From: Streptomyces sp. cf386
GTDB taxonomy: Bacteria > Actinomycetota > Actinomycetes > Streptomycetales > Streptomycetaceae
Reading direction: 5' to 3'
Length of the DNA stretch: 64,000 bases
Assembly: GCF_900103585.1 (NCBI RefSeq)
Contig: NZ_FNHV01000001.1
Span: 389,326 to 453,325, forward strand
Both the position numbers and the translations under genes were made by a program. Positions 18,801-27,796 of this stretch are shown piece by piece. Numbering within the stretch: the first letter of the stretch is position 1; each line of letters begins with the position of its first letter. The notes under the pieces are model-generated. The model saw nothing but the letters and a program-made list of their open reading frames with translations, did not search any database and was not told where the DNA came from.

Positions 18801-19683
18801 GGGCGGCCTCCTGCTCCCTCTCCCGCTCCGCCTGTACGTCCTCGGCCGTGTCCTCCTCGACCTCCGGGGCGAGGAGGCCCCGCTGCCGGGCGGTGGCCTC
18901 GCTCTCCGCCTGGCCGTCCTCGGCGATCTCCGTGACCAGGTCCACCACGAAGTCGTGCTCGGAGGTGAGCAGCCGGTGCTCCAGACGGTCCAGTACGCGC
19001 TCCTGGAGCTCCTCCGAGAGCGGGGCCAGGGAGGCGCGGACGCGCTGCGCGCTGTCCGTCGGATCGCTACGGATGGACCGGATGACCGTGTTGGCCAGGC
19101 GGTCGACCAGCGTGGCGGGGTCGAGGTGTTCGAGCCGATTGCGGTCGGCGTGGACGGTGGTGTACCGCATCCACGCCGGAGTGCTGGCCTCCGGGGCGAC
19201 CTCGGGTGCCTGCTCGCCGCGCGCCACGGCCTGGGCGGCGTCCTCGGCGGCGCGCTCGGCCGACTCGTGCGGCGCGCTGACCTGGCCCAGGTCGCGGCCG
19301 GCCGCCAACGCGCCGCTGGCGAACGGGTGTTGGATCGTGTGCAGCAGCTCATGCGCGAGCAGGGCGCGGCCCTGCTCCGTGCCCGGCTGGTACTGGCCCT
19401 CGCCGAAGAAGATGTCCCGGCCCACCGCGACCGCGTCCGCACCCAGCATGCCGGTGAGAGCGCTCGCGTCGCGGTCGGTGTGCAGGCGTACGGAGCCCAG
19501 GTCGTGGCCGAGCTGCTCCTCCAGCTCCCGGCGCACACCGGCGTCCAGCGGCTGCCCGGCCCCGCTGACGATGCTCTTCGGCTCGGGCGCACGGTTCTTC
19601 GCCGCGCGCTCCTTGCGCTTGCGGCGGCGCTCGGCGGCGGCCTGCTCGGCCGCCTGGGAGTCCTGAGCGGCGGAGTTCGTCAT
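12820..19683 (-). CDS. Giant CIS protein: DUF4157 head, tape-measure-like helical core, toxin-like C terminus
   Basis: 2287 aa. ATG at 19683 overlaps the upstream stop (ATGA). Residues about 38-120 form a DUF4157 (eCIS-core) domain: LDAGVRRELEEQLGHDLGSV, then HELLH at 111-115, a zincin-like motif. Residues about 260-1290 are mostly low-complexity Glu/Gly/Lys/Ser. Residues about 1300-1645 are long amphipathic and hydrophobic helices (IVKIIKDAREAIIGALKKF; LIEFVTSLVEAVIEIARRI) of tape-measure or membrane-active type. A Lys/Asp/Pro linker (about 1646-1900) leads to a folded C terminus with HLLTERFGGLASGSNLVPAP and conserved Asn/Trp, resembling the HLL..GG..NL.P..N pattern of DUF4157-linked effectors. 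No other tape measure is present, and its neighbours are the ATPase and cap, like Afp14. It could be tape measure, loaded effector, or both; this is inference. Confidence 0.8.
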   Translation of the reverse strand: MTNSAAQDSQAAEQAAAERRRKRKERAAKNRAPEPKSIVSGAGQPLDAGVRRELEEQLGHDLGSVRLHTDRDASALTGMLGADAVAVGRDIFFGEGQYQPGTEQGRALLAHELLHTIQHPFASGALAAGRDLGQVSAPHESAERAAEDAAQAVARGEQAPEVAPEASTPAWMRYTTVHADRNRLEHLDPATLVDRLANTVIRSIRSDPTDSAQRVRASLAPLSEELQERVLDRLEHRLLTSEHDFVVDLVTEIAEDGQAESEATARQRGLLAPEVEEDTAEDVQAEREREQEAAQEEQQRTERTGPAPGPEKQSVDSGAGDTAPAAGSTPENAGGTIPQGGTPGADAGKAEDDKESDPRTGGDASSPKGDGEQPTSPAAQSEQKPGQQEAAAGGNAGAQAAGKQGEKSGAEKSGQQGQQQDKGDKGDKGKQGGGKDGDRAGAKQAEEKAKKEAGQEEAAGPRADAEDEAAKARESAAATEAAKKDAPGRDEGTATDTGKDDGFPGRASTLDGARAQDQEGEEEKEESPAQGGDSEVEVGGGEPSAWDIKLRPEDFLPEQDLDVSNVPTSDQIDESAGNSAPPTPSFSAPPPTRAEKVQAQRQQEDEEDAEREAAAEKDDPGTDDSPPVPGAEEEAAEQGRRTESELDPEEKSEPKPAPGVASKDPKLGDDPKAGPAAAEANTQEAKDRSKETGGGMAEQAAKDEKGTPTAGGPGDKASGGDKGSAQSRSDTSATQSPSDTAKTAAEGEKAASGEGTTGAAKAEESPGPQESKGPKDQGGSATSDGSASGGGTTDSDSSADSGATSPSGSTSSQPSGSDNSSSDTASSGSRTESRSSSRTEKQSPRAQEPRTEKSKEQAPQPESKADSGVGDDSGSRAAPAPTRGGGGGAPKGGSTGGGKASASKAKKASKAAPDLSGGSPEEGLATASNLKPHQAVEAMDSVGGAVDKDVGKEHKQLASKPPAMDRPTGAPKTLHGKPDAEEAAQYNEDKAARAEDAEDEKAEVKGEKKPEGKIEAEEMEEPDFFDQVGMMAGYALGWAGDLIGLDVTAEDLAAQFAGMPTKDEAMKQAQNGTAPGVEMQGQADDKAEEQGGNTDDKSQEAAETGADDAGRKMGEDQVYPDAPKERLEGKVPAGQGGKSVVGGGGAGTGAVPPEAASEVAEHERKPQFKKALSDGRQDMGKGREKKTQDTRTGQEKHKRQVDKEVQSNTKEQTGKREGVLTDVDKQRSDWTKDQDEELKKLGTKKSDREKKIRDDVKKEEEDTDKDVDKEKETSDKDVKDKGTKAEEDAEKKKDEKTDDSKNWLSKALDWIKEQFIALRDKIVKIIKDAREAIIGALKKFKETVEGWINAAREGIVEMIKKFIEDLIEFVTSLVEAVIEIARRIRKFITDLINAALAFVTQLAAALKQIMKDLLESIAKLLSDILNVLKKMLLDVLKACKDALKAVLDFATKFIAAFGEFMMILVDILSDPGGWLSGAKNSAYDGAKNHLFNEVKSAVKQWFNDKVKEITGLTEAVWNKLMKGGWTLEKIAKEVWDAIVPQLPFIIGEIVITKVLAKLIPGAGWGAAILEAIQAAIGSLGEILKAIGAVITWLKSVRQGGAGVLFAKAIAAGIVVLLEMAYELILSGIGKYVSKVGQRLKGVAANLGKDKGGGTDKGKDGGGDPPASNKDKPSSTPEKTQTPPAKVTPPTKPKDAGGPGKPKDQGAPAKPKDQGAPAKPKDKDAPGKPQDKKPATTKPGKPKDKDTDAPSPKPTNPKSPTNKPGKDNGKPDDKKNNTPSDTSTKPTPPTSKDKNGNPKDKDQQPDKDKPDTKPTPPAKPKQDPGKKDGPDGTKKDENKGNEDKSPNPDNKRPDPDSKKDPSDNDSPGKKDPDSDGKDKDEPGRPKSEDAKEKRKEEEESQLSQQEPPLPRVRFRMANGEVHTLSFNGRTKSADLEVHSVTQSLRLFFHAWGKEIETMPDGPERERQEWALNRSKQLQGGVNRLQNGMSPDRSNKASGRRRFTTATSPAELNLLRGEMTKLAQVMAVRNASEDDLPPTIFPPFADNVRAPKETKTHYISKNTPRGEKSDAHRPGNPLGYSTSLYAAPDYFLRMHLLTERFGGLASGSNLVPAPLRINNNFKDEVEEPADIARKGDRKMIWYKTVVNFHPAPFENFPQRITSSWNFYYQNGKTWKEMPEVSGGKKRHSDVIPSPSGARKVRVNDVSESPAYIIEKFNATPGYVTVLRKLAAERDSTGIGDLIARLRRHEGKPAPGSGITYPPKIGRPLDDFERVIKEIEDQDKLGNIDY

Positions 19684-19990
19684 CGCGTCACCTCCCCACG
19701 GCCCGAAAGCCCCGCGTGCACCGCGCGGGCCAGCTCCTGGCCGAGGCGGCGCGCGGACAGCCCGGCGGGCATCGGGGGCAGTCCCGACACCCCGTCCACC
19801 GACACGGCACCGTCCACGGCCAACGGCACCCCGTGTTCCCGTACGAGACGGGTCAGCTCCCGCTCGAACGACGCCGACACGCGCCGCGGGTCCACGGACG
19901 AGCCGAAGCCGTCCAGGACCAGCTCGCCGATGTCGACGCGGATCTCGCGCGGCTCGGGGCGACCGGCCGCGCTCTCCCGGTATGGCCTGT

Positions 19991-20000
<10 letters not shown>
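19680..20000 (-). CDS. Small conserved CIS-cluster protein of unknown function
   Basis: 106 aa. The ATG at 20000 overlaps the ATPase stop by 10 bp, and the stop overlaps the giant gene's start, so it is locked between the two. The core motif EIRVDIGELVLDGF is followed by an amphipathic helix (RRVSASFERELTRLVREHG) and a Pro-rich stretch, then a second helix near the end. Short proteins with an I-x-V-x-I-G-x-[LI]-x-[LV] motif recur between ATPase and effector genes in contractile injection clusters; this is from memory, and their role is not established. Adjacency suggests an adaptor for the giant protein or the ATPase. Confidence 0.65.
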
Positions 20001-22033
<2,033 letters not shown>

Positions 22034-22039
22034 TCCGCC

Positions 22040-23050
22040 TCAGTTCTCCGCGCCCTCGGGGCCACCCGCCGAGGAGGAGCCCGGTGACGGGTCCGGCGAG
22101 GGGTCCGAAGAAGGCGCGGCACCCGTGCTCCTGGCGGTGCCGCGCGCGGACTTGGCCGTCTGCGCCGTCTTGCTGCCGGGCTGGGCATCCTTCCTGGCGC
22201 GGGCAGGTGCCTTGGCAGGCGCCTTGGCCGCGGATTTCGCGGGCGCCTTGGCCGAAGCCTTCGCCGGCGCCTTCGCGACCGCCTTGCCAGGCGCCTTCTC
22301 AGACGTCCCCTCAGGCGCCTTCCGGGCCGGTTCTTCCGCCGGCGTCCCGCTCTCCGCGGAACCCGCCTCGGGAACCGGCCCATCGTTCCCGCTCCCCCCC
22401 GACGCCTCCGCCCCGCCGCCCGGCGGCACCGGCGCACCGGGCGCCCCGAACGGGAGCACCCGCGCCGTGTACCGCTCCACCGGCTTCGCCGGCACCGGCG
22501 TCTCGCGGCCCTCGATGAAGACGAGGGCCGCCTGGTAGACCACCGAGAGGGCGTACGGCGTCTGGTGGAGCATCCCCCACAGCTTCGACGTCTCGTCGAT
22601 GTCCATGACCGTCGGCGTGAACCGCACGCGCTGCGCCGCCTCGGCGAGGTCGCTGCCCGCCAGGTACGGCTTCTCTCCGGCCTGTTCGATGACGTCCTTC
22701 GGCAGGATCGGGATCTCGTGCAGGGTGCGCACCACGCCGCCGATCAGCCGTTGCCCGACCAGCTCCGACTCCTCGCCGTACGCGCTGATCAGGTAGTGCA
22801 GGTCCAGTGCCGCGACGGGCCGCTTGCGCAGGGTGCCGTCGGTGGCGCGGGTCGGCAGGTCGTTGCCCCGCTGCGAGACGTTGGGCGTGACCTGGTAGCA
22901 GAACACCGAGATGGTGGGCTCGGACGGCGGTTCCGTCGGCGGTTTGCCCAGCTCCATCTTGACGGCCTCGTCGAACTCCGGCAGCAGATTGGATGCGATC
23001 AGCACGGAGAGGGCCTGGGTGACATGCGCGATGGCGAGTGCGTTGCTCAT
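22040..23050 (-). CDS. cis16: CIS sheath/tube terminator cap, Pvc16/Afp16-like (DUF4255)
   Basis: 336 aa from the ATG at 23050. Residues about 5-190 match the Pvc16_N (DUF4255) domain: HVTQALSVLIASNLLPEFDE, SVFCYQVTPN, DLHYLISAYGEESELVGQRL. This protein caps the distal end of tube and sheath. The C-terminal 130 residues are very different: an Ala/Lys/Pro tail with KAPAK-type repeats (AKAPAKASAKAPAKSAAKAP) between Gly/Ser/Pro stretches. That composition resembles histone H1 or the HupS-type tails of actinobacteria and would be strongly basic and disordered. It could tether particles to nucleoid, membrane or another polyanion. The cap assignment is secure; the tail function is open. Confidence 0.9.
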   Translation of the reverse strand: MSNALAIAHVTQALSVLIASNLLPEFDEAVKMELGKPPTEPPSEPTISVFCYQVTPNVSQRGNDLPTRATDGTLRKRPVAALDLHYLISAYGEESELVGQRLIGGVVRTLHEIPILPKDVIEQAGEKPYLAGSDLAEAAQRVRFTPTVMDIDETSKLWGMLHQTPYALSVVYQAALVFIEGRETPVPAKPVERYTARVLPFGAPGAPVPPGGGAEASGGSGNDGPVPEAGSAESGTPAEEPARKAPEGTSEKAPGKAVAKAPAKASAKAPAKSAAKAPAKAPARARKDAQPGSKTAQTAKSARGTARSTGAAPSSDPSPDPSPGSSSAGGPEGAEN

Positions 23051-23083
23051 GGCGTCGGTTCCTCGGTTCCTCGGTCTGTCATG

Positions 23084-23830
23084 TCACTCCCGCCCTCGCG
23101 CCAGATAGTCGGCCAGGCTCAAGGTCGCCCCCGAACGCTCCCTCGCGGGCGTCCGCTGCCGGCCCCCGCCGGACGGTGCCGGTCCGGCCGTCACCTCCAG
23201 CCGCCCGATCTGCACCTGAACCACCTGCTCCGGCGCCTTGCCGGGCCGCCGGGCCGCGGCCTGCCGTACGGCGTCCCGTGCCGCCGCCGTGTCCGCGGCG
23301 CTGGGCCGCAGGGGGGTGGACACGGCGGCGGGCGAAGCGACGTCCCTGCCCGGGGGGTTGGGCATGGGCGCCGCGCTCTGGGTGGAGTCCCGCTCCTGCC
23401 GCCCCCGGCCCACCGCCCGGTGCGCGGCGTCGGGCGTCGGGCGCGGTCCCGTCGCGACCGGTGCGACGGGGCGCAGCAGCGGCGTCTCGGGCAGGGCCCT
23501 CGGGGCGGGCCGCGGCGCCGGGTCGGACGGGGCGCGTTCGGTGCGTACGACCGTCCGCTCCCGCTCCGTGTGCGGCCGGGCGGCGTGCGGACCCGGGCGC
23601 GGCGCCTCCACCGGCCGTACGTCCGACGGCGTGGTGGAGGGCCACAGCAGGTCGGTCCCGTCGTCCGGGCCCGGTGTCGTGGCCCGTACCGCCTCCACCC
23701 GTTCGAACGGGCCGGGCTGCCGGGGCCGTACCCGCACCACGCCCGGGCGGGGACCGGCGGCGGCCGGGGCGTGCCGGGCGATCAGCCGGTCGAGGAAGTC
23801 GGGAACCGGCGCCCCTTCGGCGTCAGACAT
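23084..23830 (-). CDS. Disordered Pro/Arg/Ala-rich CIS-cluster protein
   Basis: 248 aa from the ATG at 23830, which overlaps the upstream stop by 8 bp; a GTG two codons earlier is also possible. A short conserved-looking head (PVPDFLDRLIARHAP) is followed by about 170 residues of Pro/Arg/Ala/Thr-rich sequence without hydrophobic core, then a short strand-like segment (QVVQVQIGRLEVTAGP) and a C-terminal basic helix (LSLADYLARGRE). The strand motif [VQ]-x-I-G-R-L-E-V recalls the one in the 106-aa protein of this operon. I do not recognise a function. Position between baseplate and cap genes suggests a flexible linker or chaperone. Confidence 0.65.
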   Translation of the reverse strand: MSDAEGAPVPDFLDRLIARHAPAAAGPRPGVVRVRPRQPGPFERVEAVRATTPGPDDGTDLLWPSTTPSDVRPVEAPRPGPHAARPHTERERTVVRTERAPSDPAPRPAPRALPETPLLRPVAPVATGPRPTPDAAHRAVGRGRQERDSTQSAAPMPNPPGRDVASPAAVSTPLRPSAADTAAARDAVRQAAARRPGKAPEQVVQVQIGRLEVTAGPAPSGGGRQRTPARERSGATLSLADYLARGRE

Positions 23831-24695
23831 CCGCACACAGCTCCAGGTAGTAACGGCGCCGCAGCGGACTGAGCGCCAGGATCTCCGGCTCGCTCCAGCC
23901 GTAGGAGGTGGCGAGCAGATGGACGTCGAGCAGCAGGTCCCGGGCCCAGGTGTCCAGTTCGGTCCAGAGGTAGGAGGCGATGTCGAGCTCGGCGCGGGTG
24001 GCCTCGCCGCACTCCGGGCAGGCGATGTTGAGCGTCACGTCGGCCCCGGGGTCGGCCGCCTCGACGGCCTCGGCGATCCGGCGCTGGACCGGGACGGGCA
24101 GGTCACCGGGCCCTGCGTCCGTCCCGTCGCGCACCGCCGAGACGAGGCACCGGGCGAGCAGGGCCGCGCGCGGGTCGGCCGCCCGGGCCGCCGCCGTCAG
24201 GTCGGCGACACCGGGCAGCCGGAACACGACGTCCCAGCCGTCCTGTCGGACCCGCACGACGGCCCCGGCGGACGAAGCCGACCCGGCGAACGAAGCGGTC
24301 CCGACGGACGAAGCCGACCCAGCGGACGAAGCGGCCCCGGCGGACGAGTCGCGCCCGCCCACCGAACCGCCCTGCCCGCCCGTCGAACCGCCCTGCCCGT
24401 CCCCCGACCCGCCCCGCCCGCCCAGCGACCTCGCGAACTCCCCGGCGTCCAGGTCGAACTCCATGTCCTCCCCGCACGCCGAGCACGCCAGCCGCACCTG
24501 CATCCGCTCCCCGAACAGGGCGCGGCGCAGCGCGAACAGGTCGGCCTCGCGCTCGCCCACCGGCAGCACCGGCAGGCTCGCGACGTCGACGTCCGGGCGG
24601 GCCGTGCGGTGCAGCAGCAGGGCGCGCCCGGAAGGTGCCTCGGCGAGGCCAGCCTCCCAGGTGGCCAGCAACTCGACCGCCCCCGTGATCGTCAT
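23823..24695 (-). CDS. CIS baseplate protein, T4 gp26-like, with two CxxC zinc-type pairs
   Basis: 290 aa. The ATG at 24695 follows GAGGGGGG by five bases; an in-frame TTG at 24710 overlaps that site and is unlikely. CxxC pairs lie at Cys71/Cys74 and Cys226/Cys229 (LACSACGED, IACPECGEA), suggesting a shared zinc site. The C terminus (LLATSYGWSEPEILALSPLR) is the signature of the T4 baseplate gp26/gp51-like family (T4_baseplate). The middle (about residues 95-147) is an expanded Gly/Ser/Ala linker made of six-residue repeats. It follows the tube gene by 26 bp. It is expected at the hub-wedge interface. Confidence 0.75.
   Translation of the reverse strand: MTITGAVELLATWEAGLAEAPSGRALLLHRTARPDVDVASLPVLPVGEREADLFALRRALFGERMQVRLACSACGEDMEFDLDAGEFARSLGGRGGSGDGQGGSTGGQGGSVGGRDSSAGAASSAGSASSVGTASFAGSASSAGAVVRVRQDGWDVVFRLPGVADLTAAARAADPRAALLARCLVSAVRDGTDAGPGDLPVPVQRRIAEAVEAADPGADVTLNIACPECGEATRAELDIASYLWTELDTWARDLLLDVHLLATSYGWSEPEILALSPLRRRYYLELCADV
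24269..24348 (-). repeat. 18-bp tandem repeat inside the gp26-like gene (about 4.4 copies)
   Basis: Four complete 18-bp units (first unit cggacgaagccgacccgg) plus a partial fifth, 24269-24286, 24287-24304, 24305-24322, 24323-24340 and 24341-24348. They encode six-residue Ser/Ala/Gly units on the minus strand. Units 1 and 3 are closer to each other, as are 2 and 4, giving a 36-bp super-period. The array is in frame and sits in the linker between the two CxxC pairs. Confidence 0.9.
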
Positions 24696-24721
24696 CTCGT
24701 CCCCCCTCAACTACCCACTGA

Positions 24722-25246
24722 TCAAGCGGGGTTGAGGAACGACGGCTCCTCCGGCTCGGGCACCTCGTAGTCCCGCTCCCAACCCTCGCACTCCAGCTTC
24801 AGCGACTGGATGGCCACCGCGTTGGCGTTGGCGTCCAGCTCGCCGAGGACCTGGTACTCGCTCGGCCAGGTCCGGTACAGCTTGTGCGAGACGGCGACCT
24901 GGCCGGCCTCGTTGAGGACCTGGATGACGATGTCCTTGCGGAAGTCGGCGAGGGACACCTCGGAGCCGAGGCCCGCCCCGACCTGCCAGACCTTGTTGGC
25001 CCAGCGGTCGAACTCGGGGTCGTGGGTGACGCCGCGCTCCAGGGTGATGCCCTCGAACTCGGAGCGGCCCGGCGACTTGCGGGGCGACGACGGGTCGCCT
25101 CCGTGCCGGTGCTTGACGACTTCCGTCGTCCGCTTGAGCGGACTGATCTTGCTGATGCCGGCGACCGTACGACCGTCCCACAGGACCAGGAACTTGAAGT
25201 TCTTGTAGGGGTCGAAGCGATGCGCGTTGACCGTGAACTCAGCCAT
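24722..25246 (-). CDS. cis1: CIS inner tube protein (phage T4 gp19-like)
   Basis: 174 aa from the ATG at 25246, 33 bp after the sheath stop. It shows the tail-tube family pattern: DPYKNFKFLVLWDGRTVAGI at the N terminus, a central loop (EFEGITLERGVTHDPEFDRW) and a C-terminal strand region (LKLECEGWERDYEV). Hexamers of this protein stack to form the needle propelled by sheath contraction. Afp/Pvc clusters carry two or three tube paralogues, but only one is seen here. The sheath-tube order and spacing are standard. Confidence 0.93.
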   Translation of the reverse strand: MAEFTVNAHRFDPYKNFKFLVLWDGRTVAGISKISPLKRTTEVVKHRHGGDPSSPRKSPGRSEFEGITLERGVTHDPEFDRWANKVWQVGAGLGSEVSLADFRKDIVIQVLNEAGQVAVSHKLYRTWPSEYQVLGELDANANAVAIQSLKLECEGWERDYEVPEPEEPSFLNPA

Positions 25247-25279
25247 CGGATTCCTTCAGTTCTCCACGATTCCCGGCGC

Positions 25280-27139
25280 TTAGAGCGCGAACTGCCCGGA
25301 CGTCTGCTGGATTTTGACGATCACGAACTCCGCCGGCCGGACCGGTGCGATGCCGACGAGGACGTTGACGATGCCGTTCTCGATGTCCTCGGCGGTCGTC
25401 GTGTCGCTGTCGCACTTGACGAAGTACGCCTCGCGCGGGGTGCCGCCCTTGAAGGCGCCCTGACGGAAGAGCGTGTGCAGATACGAGGACGCGGCGAGCC
25501 GGATCTGCTGCCACAGGTTCTCGTCGTTGGGCTCGAAGACCACCCACTGCAGGCCCCGCTGGAGGCTCTCCTCGACATGCAGCGCGAGGCGGCGCACCGG
25601 CACGTACTTCCACTCGCTGTCGAGCGCGTCCGAGCCCTCCAGCGTGCGCGCGCCCCAGACGACCGGGCCGGTGACCGGGAAGGTGCGCAGGACGTTGACG
25701 CCCAGCGGGTTGAGCAGCCCGGCCTCGCGGTCGGTCAGGTTGACCGTCAGCGAGTGCACGCCCGCGAGCCGCGCCTCGGTGCCGGCCGGGGCCTTCCACA
25801 CACCGCGCTCGGAGTCGGTGCGCGCGATGACGCCGGCGATCGCGCCGGACGGCGGGAAGGAGCGCAGCCGGCCCGTGAGCGGGTCGGTGAGCTGCAGGTG
25901 CGGGAAGTACAGGCCCGCGTGGTTGCCGCGTACGGCGTCGAAGGCGGCGAGACCGGCCCGTGCGGTGTCGACGCTGACCCAGGTGCTGGGGGCGTCGACC
26001 AGCAGGAAGATCCGGCGCTCGGCGGCCAGACGCTGGGCGGCCGAGATGACGGTGAGCGCGTCCTCGACCTTCTCGTACGCCGCGAGTTCCGGCAGCGCCA
26101 GCAGGTTGACGTCGGCGACGCCGCGCAGGGCCTGGATGCCGGTCTTGTCGGCCTCGGAGCCGATGAGGTCGCGCGGGCCCGGTGCCTCGCCGTCCTCGCC
26201 GCCCTCCAGCGGGAAGACCGGCGGGTTGACGGAGGCCTCGAGACCGAGGTCGTTGGCGCACTCGCCGAGGAAGCGGACGATGTCCTCGGGGTCGGTGGAG
26301 CCGGCGACGACCTGGATACGGCGGCCGAAGGCGGTGACCTCGGCGCCGGCGAAGGCGTGCTTGCCGGGCGCGTCGGGCAGGGCGCGCAGCTTGCGCTCCA
26401 GCAGCAGCGCCAACTCGGCGACGCTGCACGGGGGTTCGCCGTCGCAGTCGGGGTCGTAGAGCTTGAACTCGCGCTCCACCTCACCGATCTTGACGGTCAG
26501 GTCGACTTCCAGGTTCGGCAGTTCGTCACCGAAGGGCTTGGAGACGGTGCCGGACGGGTCGGGACGGCCCTCGCCGACGACCTCGACACGGATCAGCTTC
26601 GAGCCCGCGTTGATCACGGTCTGCGCGTAGCGGCCGTGCGAGGAGTCCATCGACAGGCCGGTGAAGCTCTCGCGGGCGTCGCCCTTGGCGTCGTAGACAC
26701 GCAGGTTGAACGTCTCGTCGGGGCACGGCGTGTCGTGGTCGACGGCGACGCGCAGGCCGTTGCCCCAGACGCCGGGCTCCTTGGCGTGCACCTCGAGGAC
26801 CGGGCCCTCGCTGTGGCCCTCGGTGGACTTGAGGGTGACGCAGGCGGCCTTGCCACTGCCGGCCTTGGCGACGCGGACGATGACCGCGATGGTCCCGCCG
26901 TTGCCGAAGAACTGGTGGACGGCGTAGCCGACGGCGCTCTGGGCGCTCAGCCCACCGAAGCGGCGCTCGAACTCCGCGAAGCTGTTGACGCGTACCGGCT
27001 CGTTGAGCGGACCACGTCGGGTGTGGCCCACAAAGGCGGTCACGGACGTGGTCAGGGTCGAGATGGTGCGGGTACTGCTGGGAAGTTCCTCTACGTATAC
27101 GCCGGGATACGTCGGCTTGGCGGCGCTGACCGCGCTCAT
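25280..27139 (-). CDS. cis2: CIS contractile sheath protein
   Basis: 619 aa if started at the ATG at 27139 (AGGAGG about ten bases upstream); an ATG two codons earlier (27145) is possible but sits closer to the SD. The N terminus PTYPGVYVEELPSSTRTIST and the C-terminal handle (LQRGLQWVVFEPNDENLW; IAPVRPAEFVIVKIQQ) are unmistakable tail-sheath signatures. A long insertion (about residues 90-330) forms the exposed surface domain; it includes an acidic, Cys-containing loop near CDGEPPCS. Only one sheath gene is visible, as opposed to three in AFP. It is first in the operon, so its promoter must lie in the 657-bp region upstream. Confidence 0.95.
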   Translation of the reverse strand: MSAVSAAKPTYPGVYVEELPSSTRTISTLTTSVTAFVGHTRRGPLNEPVRVNSFAEFERRFGGLSAQSAVGYAVHQFFGNGGTIAVIVRVAKAGSGKAACVTLKSTEGHSEGPVLEVHAKEPGVWGNGLRVAVDHDTPCPDETFNLRVYDAKGDARESFTGLSMDSSHGRYAQTVINAGSKLIRVEVVGEGRPDPSGTVSKPFGDELPNLEVDLTVKIGEVEREFKLYDPDCDGEPPCSVAELALLLERKLRALPDAPGKHAFAGAEVTAFGRRIQVVAGSTDPEDIVRFLGECANDLGLEASVNPPVFPLEGGEDGEAPGPRDLIGSEADKTGIQALRGVADVNLLALPELAAYEKVEDALTVISAAQRLAAERRIFLLVDAPSTWVSVDTARAGLAAFDAVRGNHAGLYFPHLQLTDPLTGRLRSFPPSGAIAGVIARTDSERGVWKAPAGTEARLAGVHSLTVNLTDREAGLLNPLGVNVLRTFPVTGPVVWGARTLEGSDALDSEWKYVPVRRLALHVEESLQRGLQWVVFEPNDENLWQQIRLAASSYLHTLFRQGAFKGGTPREAYFVKCDSDTTTAEDIENGIVNVLVGIAPVRPAEFVIVKIQQTSGQFAL

Positions 27140-27684
27140 CGGCATTCCCCCTCCTATCCCTGTCTCGGGTACCGGACAAAGGCACCAAGAGATGGCAGAG
27201 GGAGGCATTCCCGACCCGGGGCACGACGACGCCACTCACACGAGCGACGCGGACACGTGCACCGCACCAGTTCCCCCGTCATCACCGTGGGCGATCGACC
27301 GCACGGCTCAAGCAAACGCGCTTGTGACTCCTGATGCTCAAGTGCTCAACCCACCTTCACGTGTTCGAAGTTGACCGAGCAAGGCGCCTTCAGGCCACCC
27401 CAGAAGGGGGTTTGGTGAAGACGCCCTCGCGACATCCACACATCACGCCTGCGCGCCCCGGCCAGGTGGTTCACAGATTCCGCACGCAGAGGGGTGTCGC
27501 GGAACCCCACGCGGGCTCCCGACCCCGCCGAAGGCCTGCTACCCACACCGTTCGACTGGTCGCACGTCCGTGCGCCTCCCCGAGTCGTACACAACGCGCC
27601 GTGGCTGGTTTTCCGGGGGTGACGCAAACCCACCCCCTTCGTCGATCGCGCTTTATAGGGCCGGTGAAATCTCGCAGCCATGTC

Positions 27685-27714
27685 TTGACATACGGCTGAA
27701 ACGATTCGTAGCTT
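27685..27714 (+). promoter_or_regulatory. Putative vegetative promoter of the aldarate operon
   Basis: TTGACA at 27685-27690 is a perfect -35 box. At 18-bp spacing TAGCTT (27709-27714) is a fair Streptomyces-type -10. It is 83 bp before the SBP start and immediately upstream of the 23-bp palindrome, so a protein bound there would block initiation or early elongation. Confidence 0.5.
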
Positions 27715-27728
27715 GGCCGATCATTTAG

Positions 27729-27751
27729 ATGCGTGAAGTGAGTTCACGCAT
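27729..27751. promoter_or_regulatory. 23-bp perfect palindromic operator (ATGCGTGAA-N5-TTCACGCAT)
   Basis: Nine-base perfect arms ATGCGTGAA and TTCACGCAT separated by gtgag. It lies 15-37 bp downstream of the putative -10 and 45 bp before the SBP start, a typical repressor position. The form resembles operators of GntR- or IclR-type regulators, which often control sugar-acid catabolism, but no such regulator is encoded in this window. Confidence 0.65.
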
Positions 27752-27796
27752 GTGAACCACCGAACCAGAACCACCTGGGATCCACGGAGTGTGCCC

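Larger units (their letters stand above)
27140..27796. other. 657-bp divergent control region between CIS operon and aldarate operon
   Basis: No convincing gene. A minus-strand frame over 27346-27681 has no start signal, no recognisable motif and atypical composition. The left part must hold the CIS promoter, but I see no strong -35/-10 pair reading left. One short inverted repeat CAAGC-aaacgc-GCTTG lies at 27309-27324, and GCTCAAG occurs twice nearby (27306 and 27336), possible regulator contacts. The right part holds the aldarate promoter and a 23-bp palindrome, listed separately. Confidence 0.6.

Noticed and set aside
19353..19683. HELLH as proof of an active metalloprotease
   Set aside because: DUF4157 domains often keep a zincin-like motif but no protease activity is established for them; listed only as a motif.
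27346..27681. 111-codon open frame on the minus strand in the control region
   Set aside because: No ribosome site, no recognisable motif, Arg/Gly/Ser-rich random-looking product and poor third-position bias; treated as non-coding.
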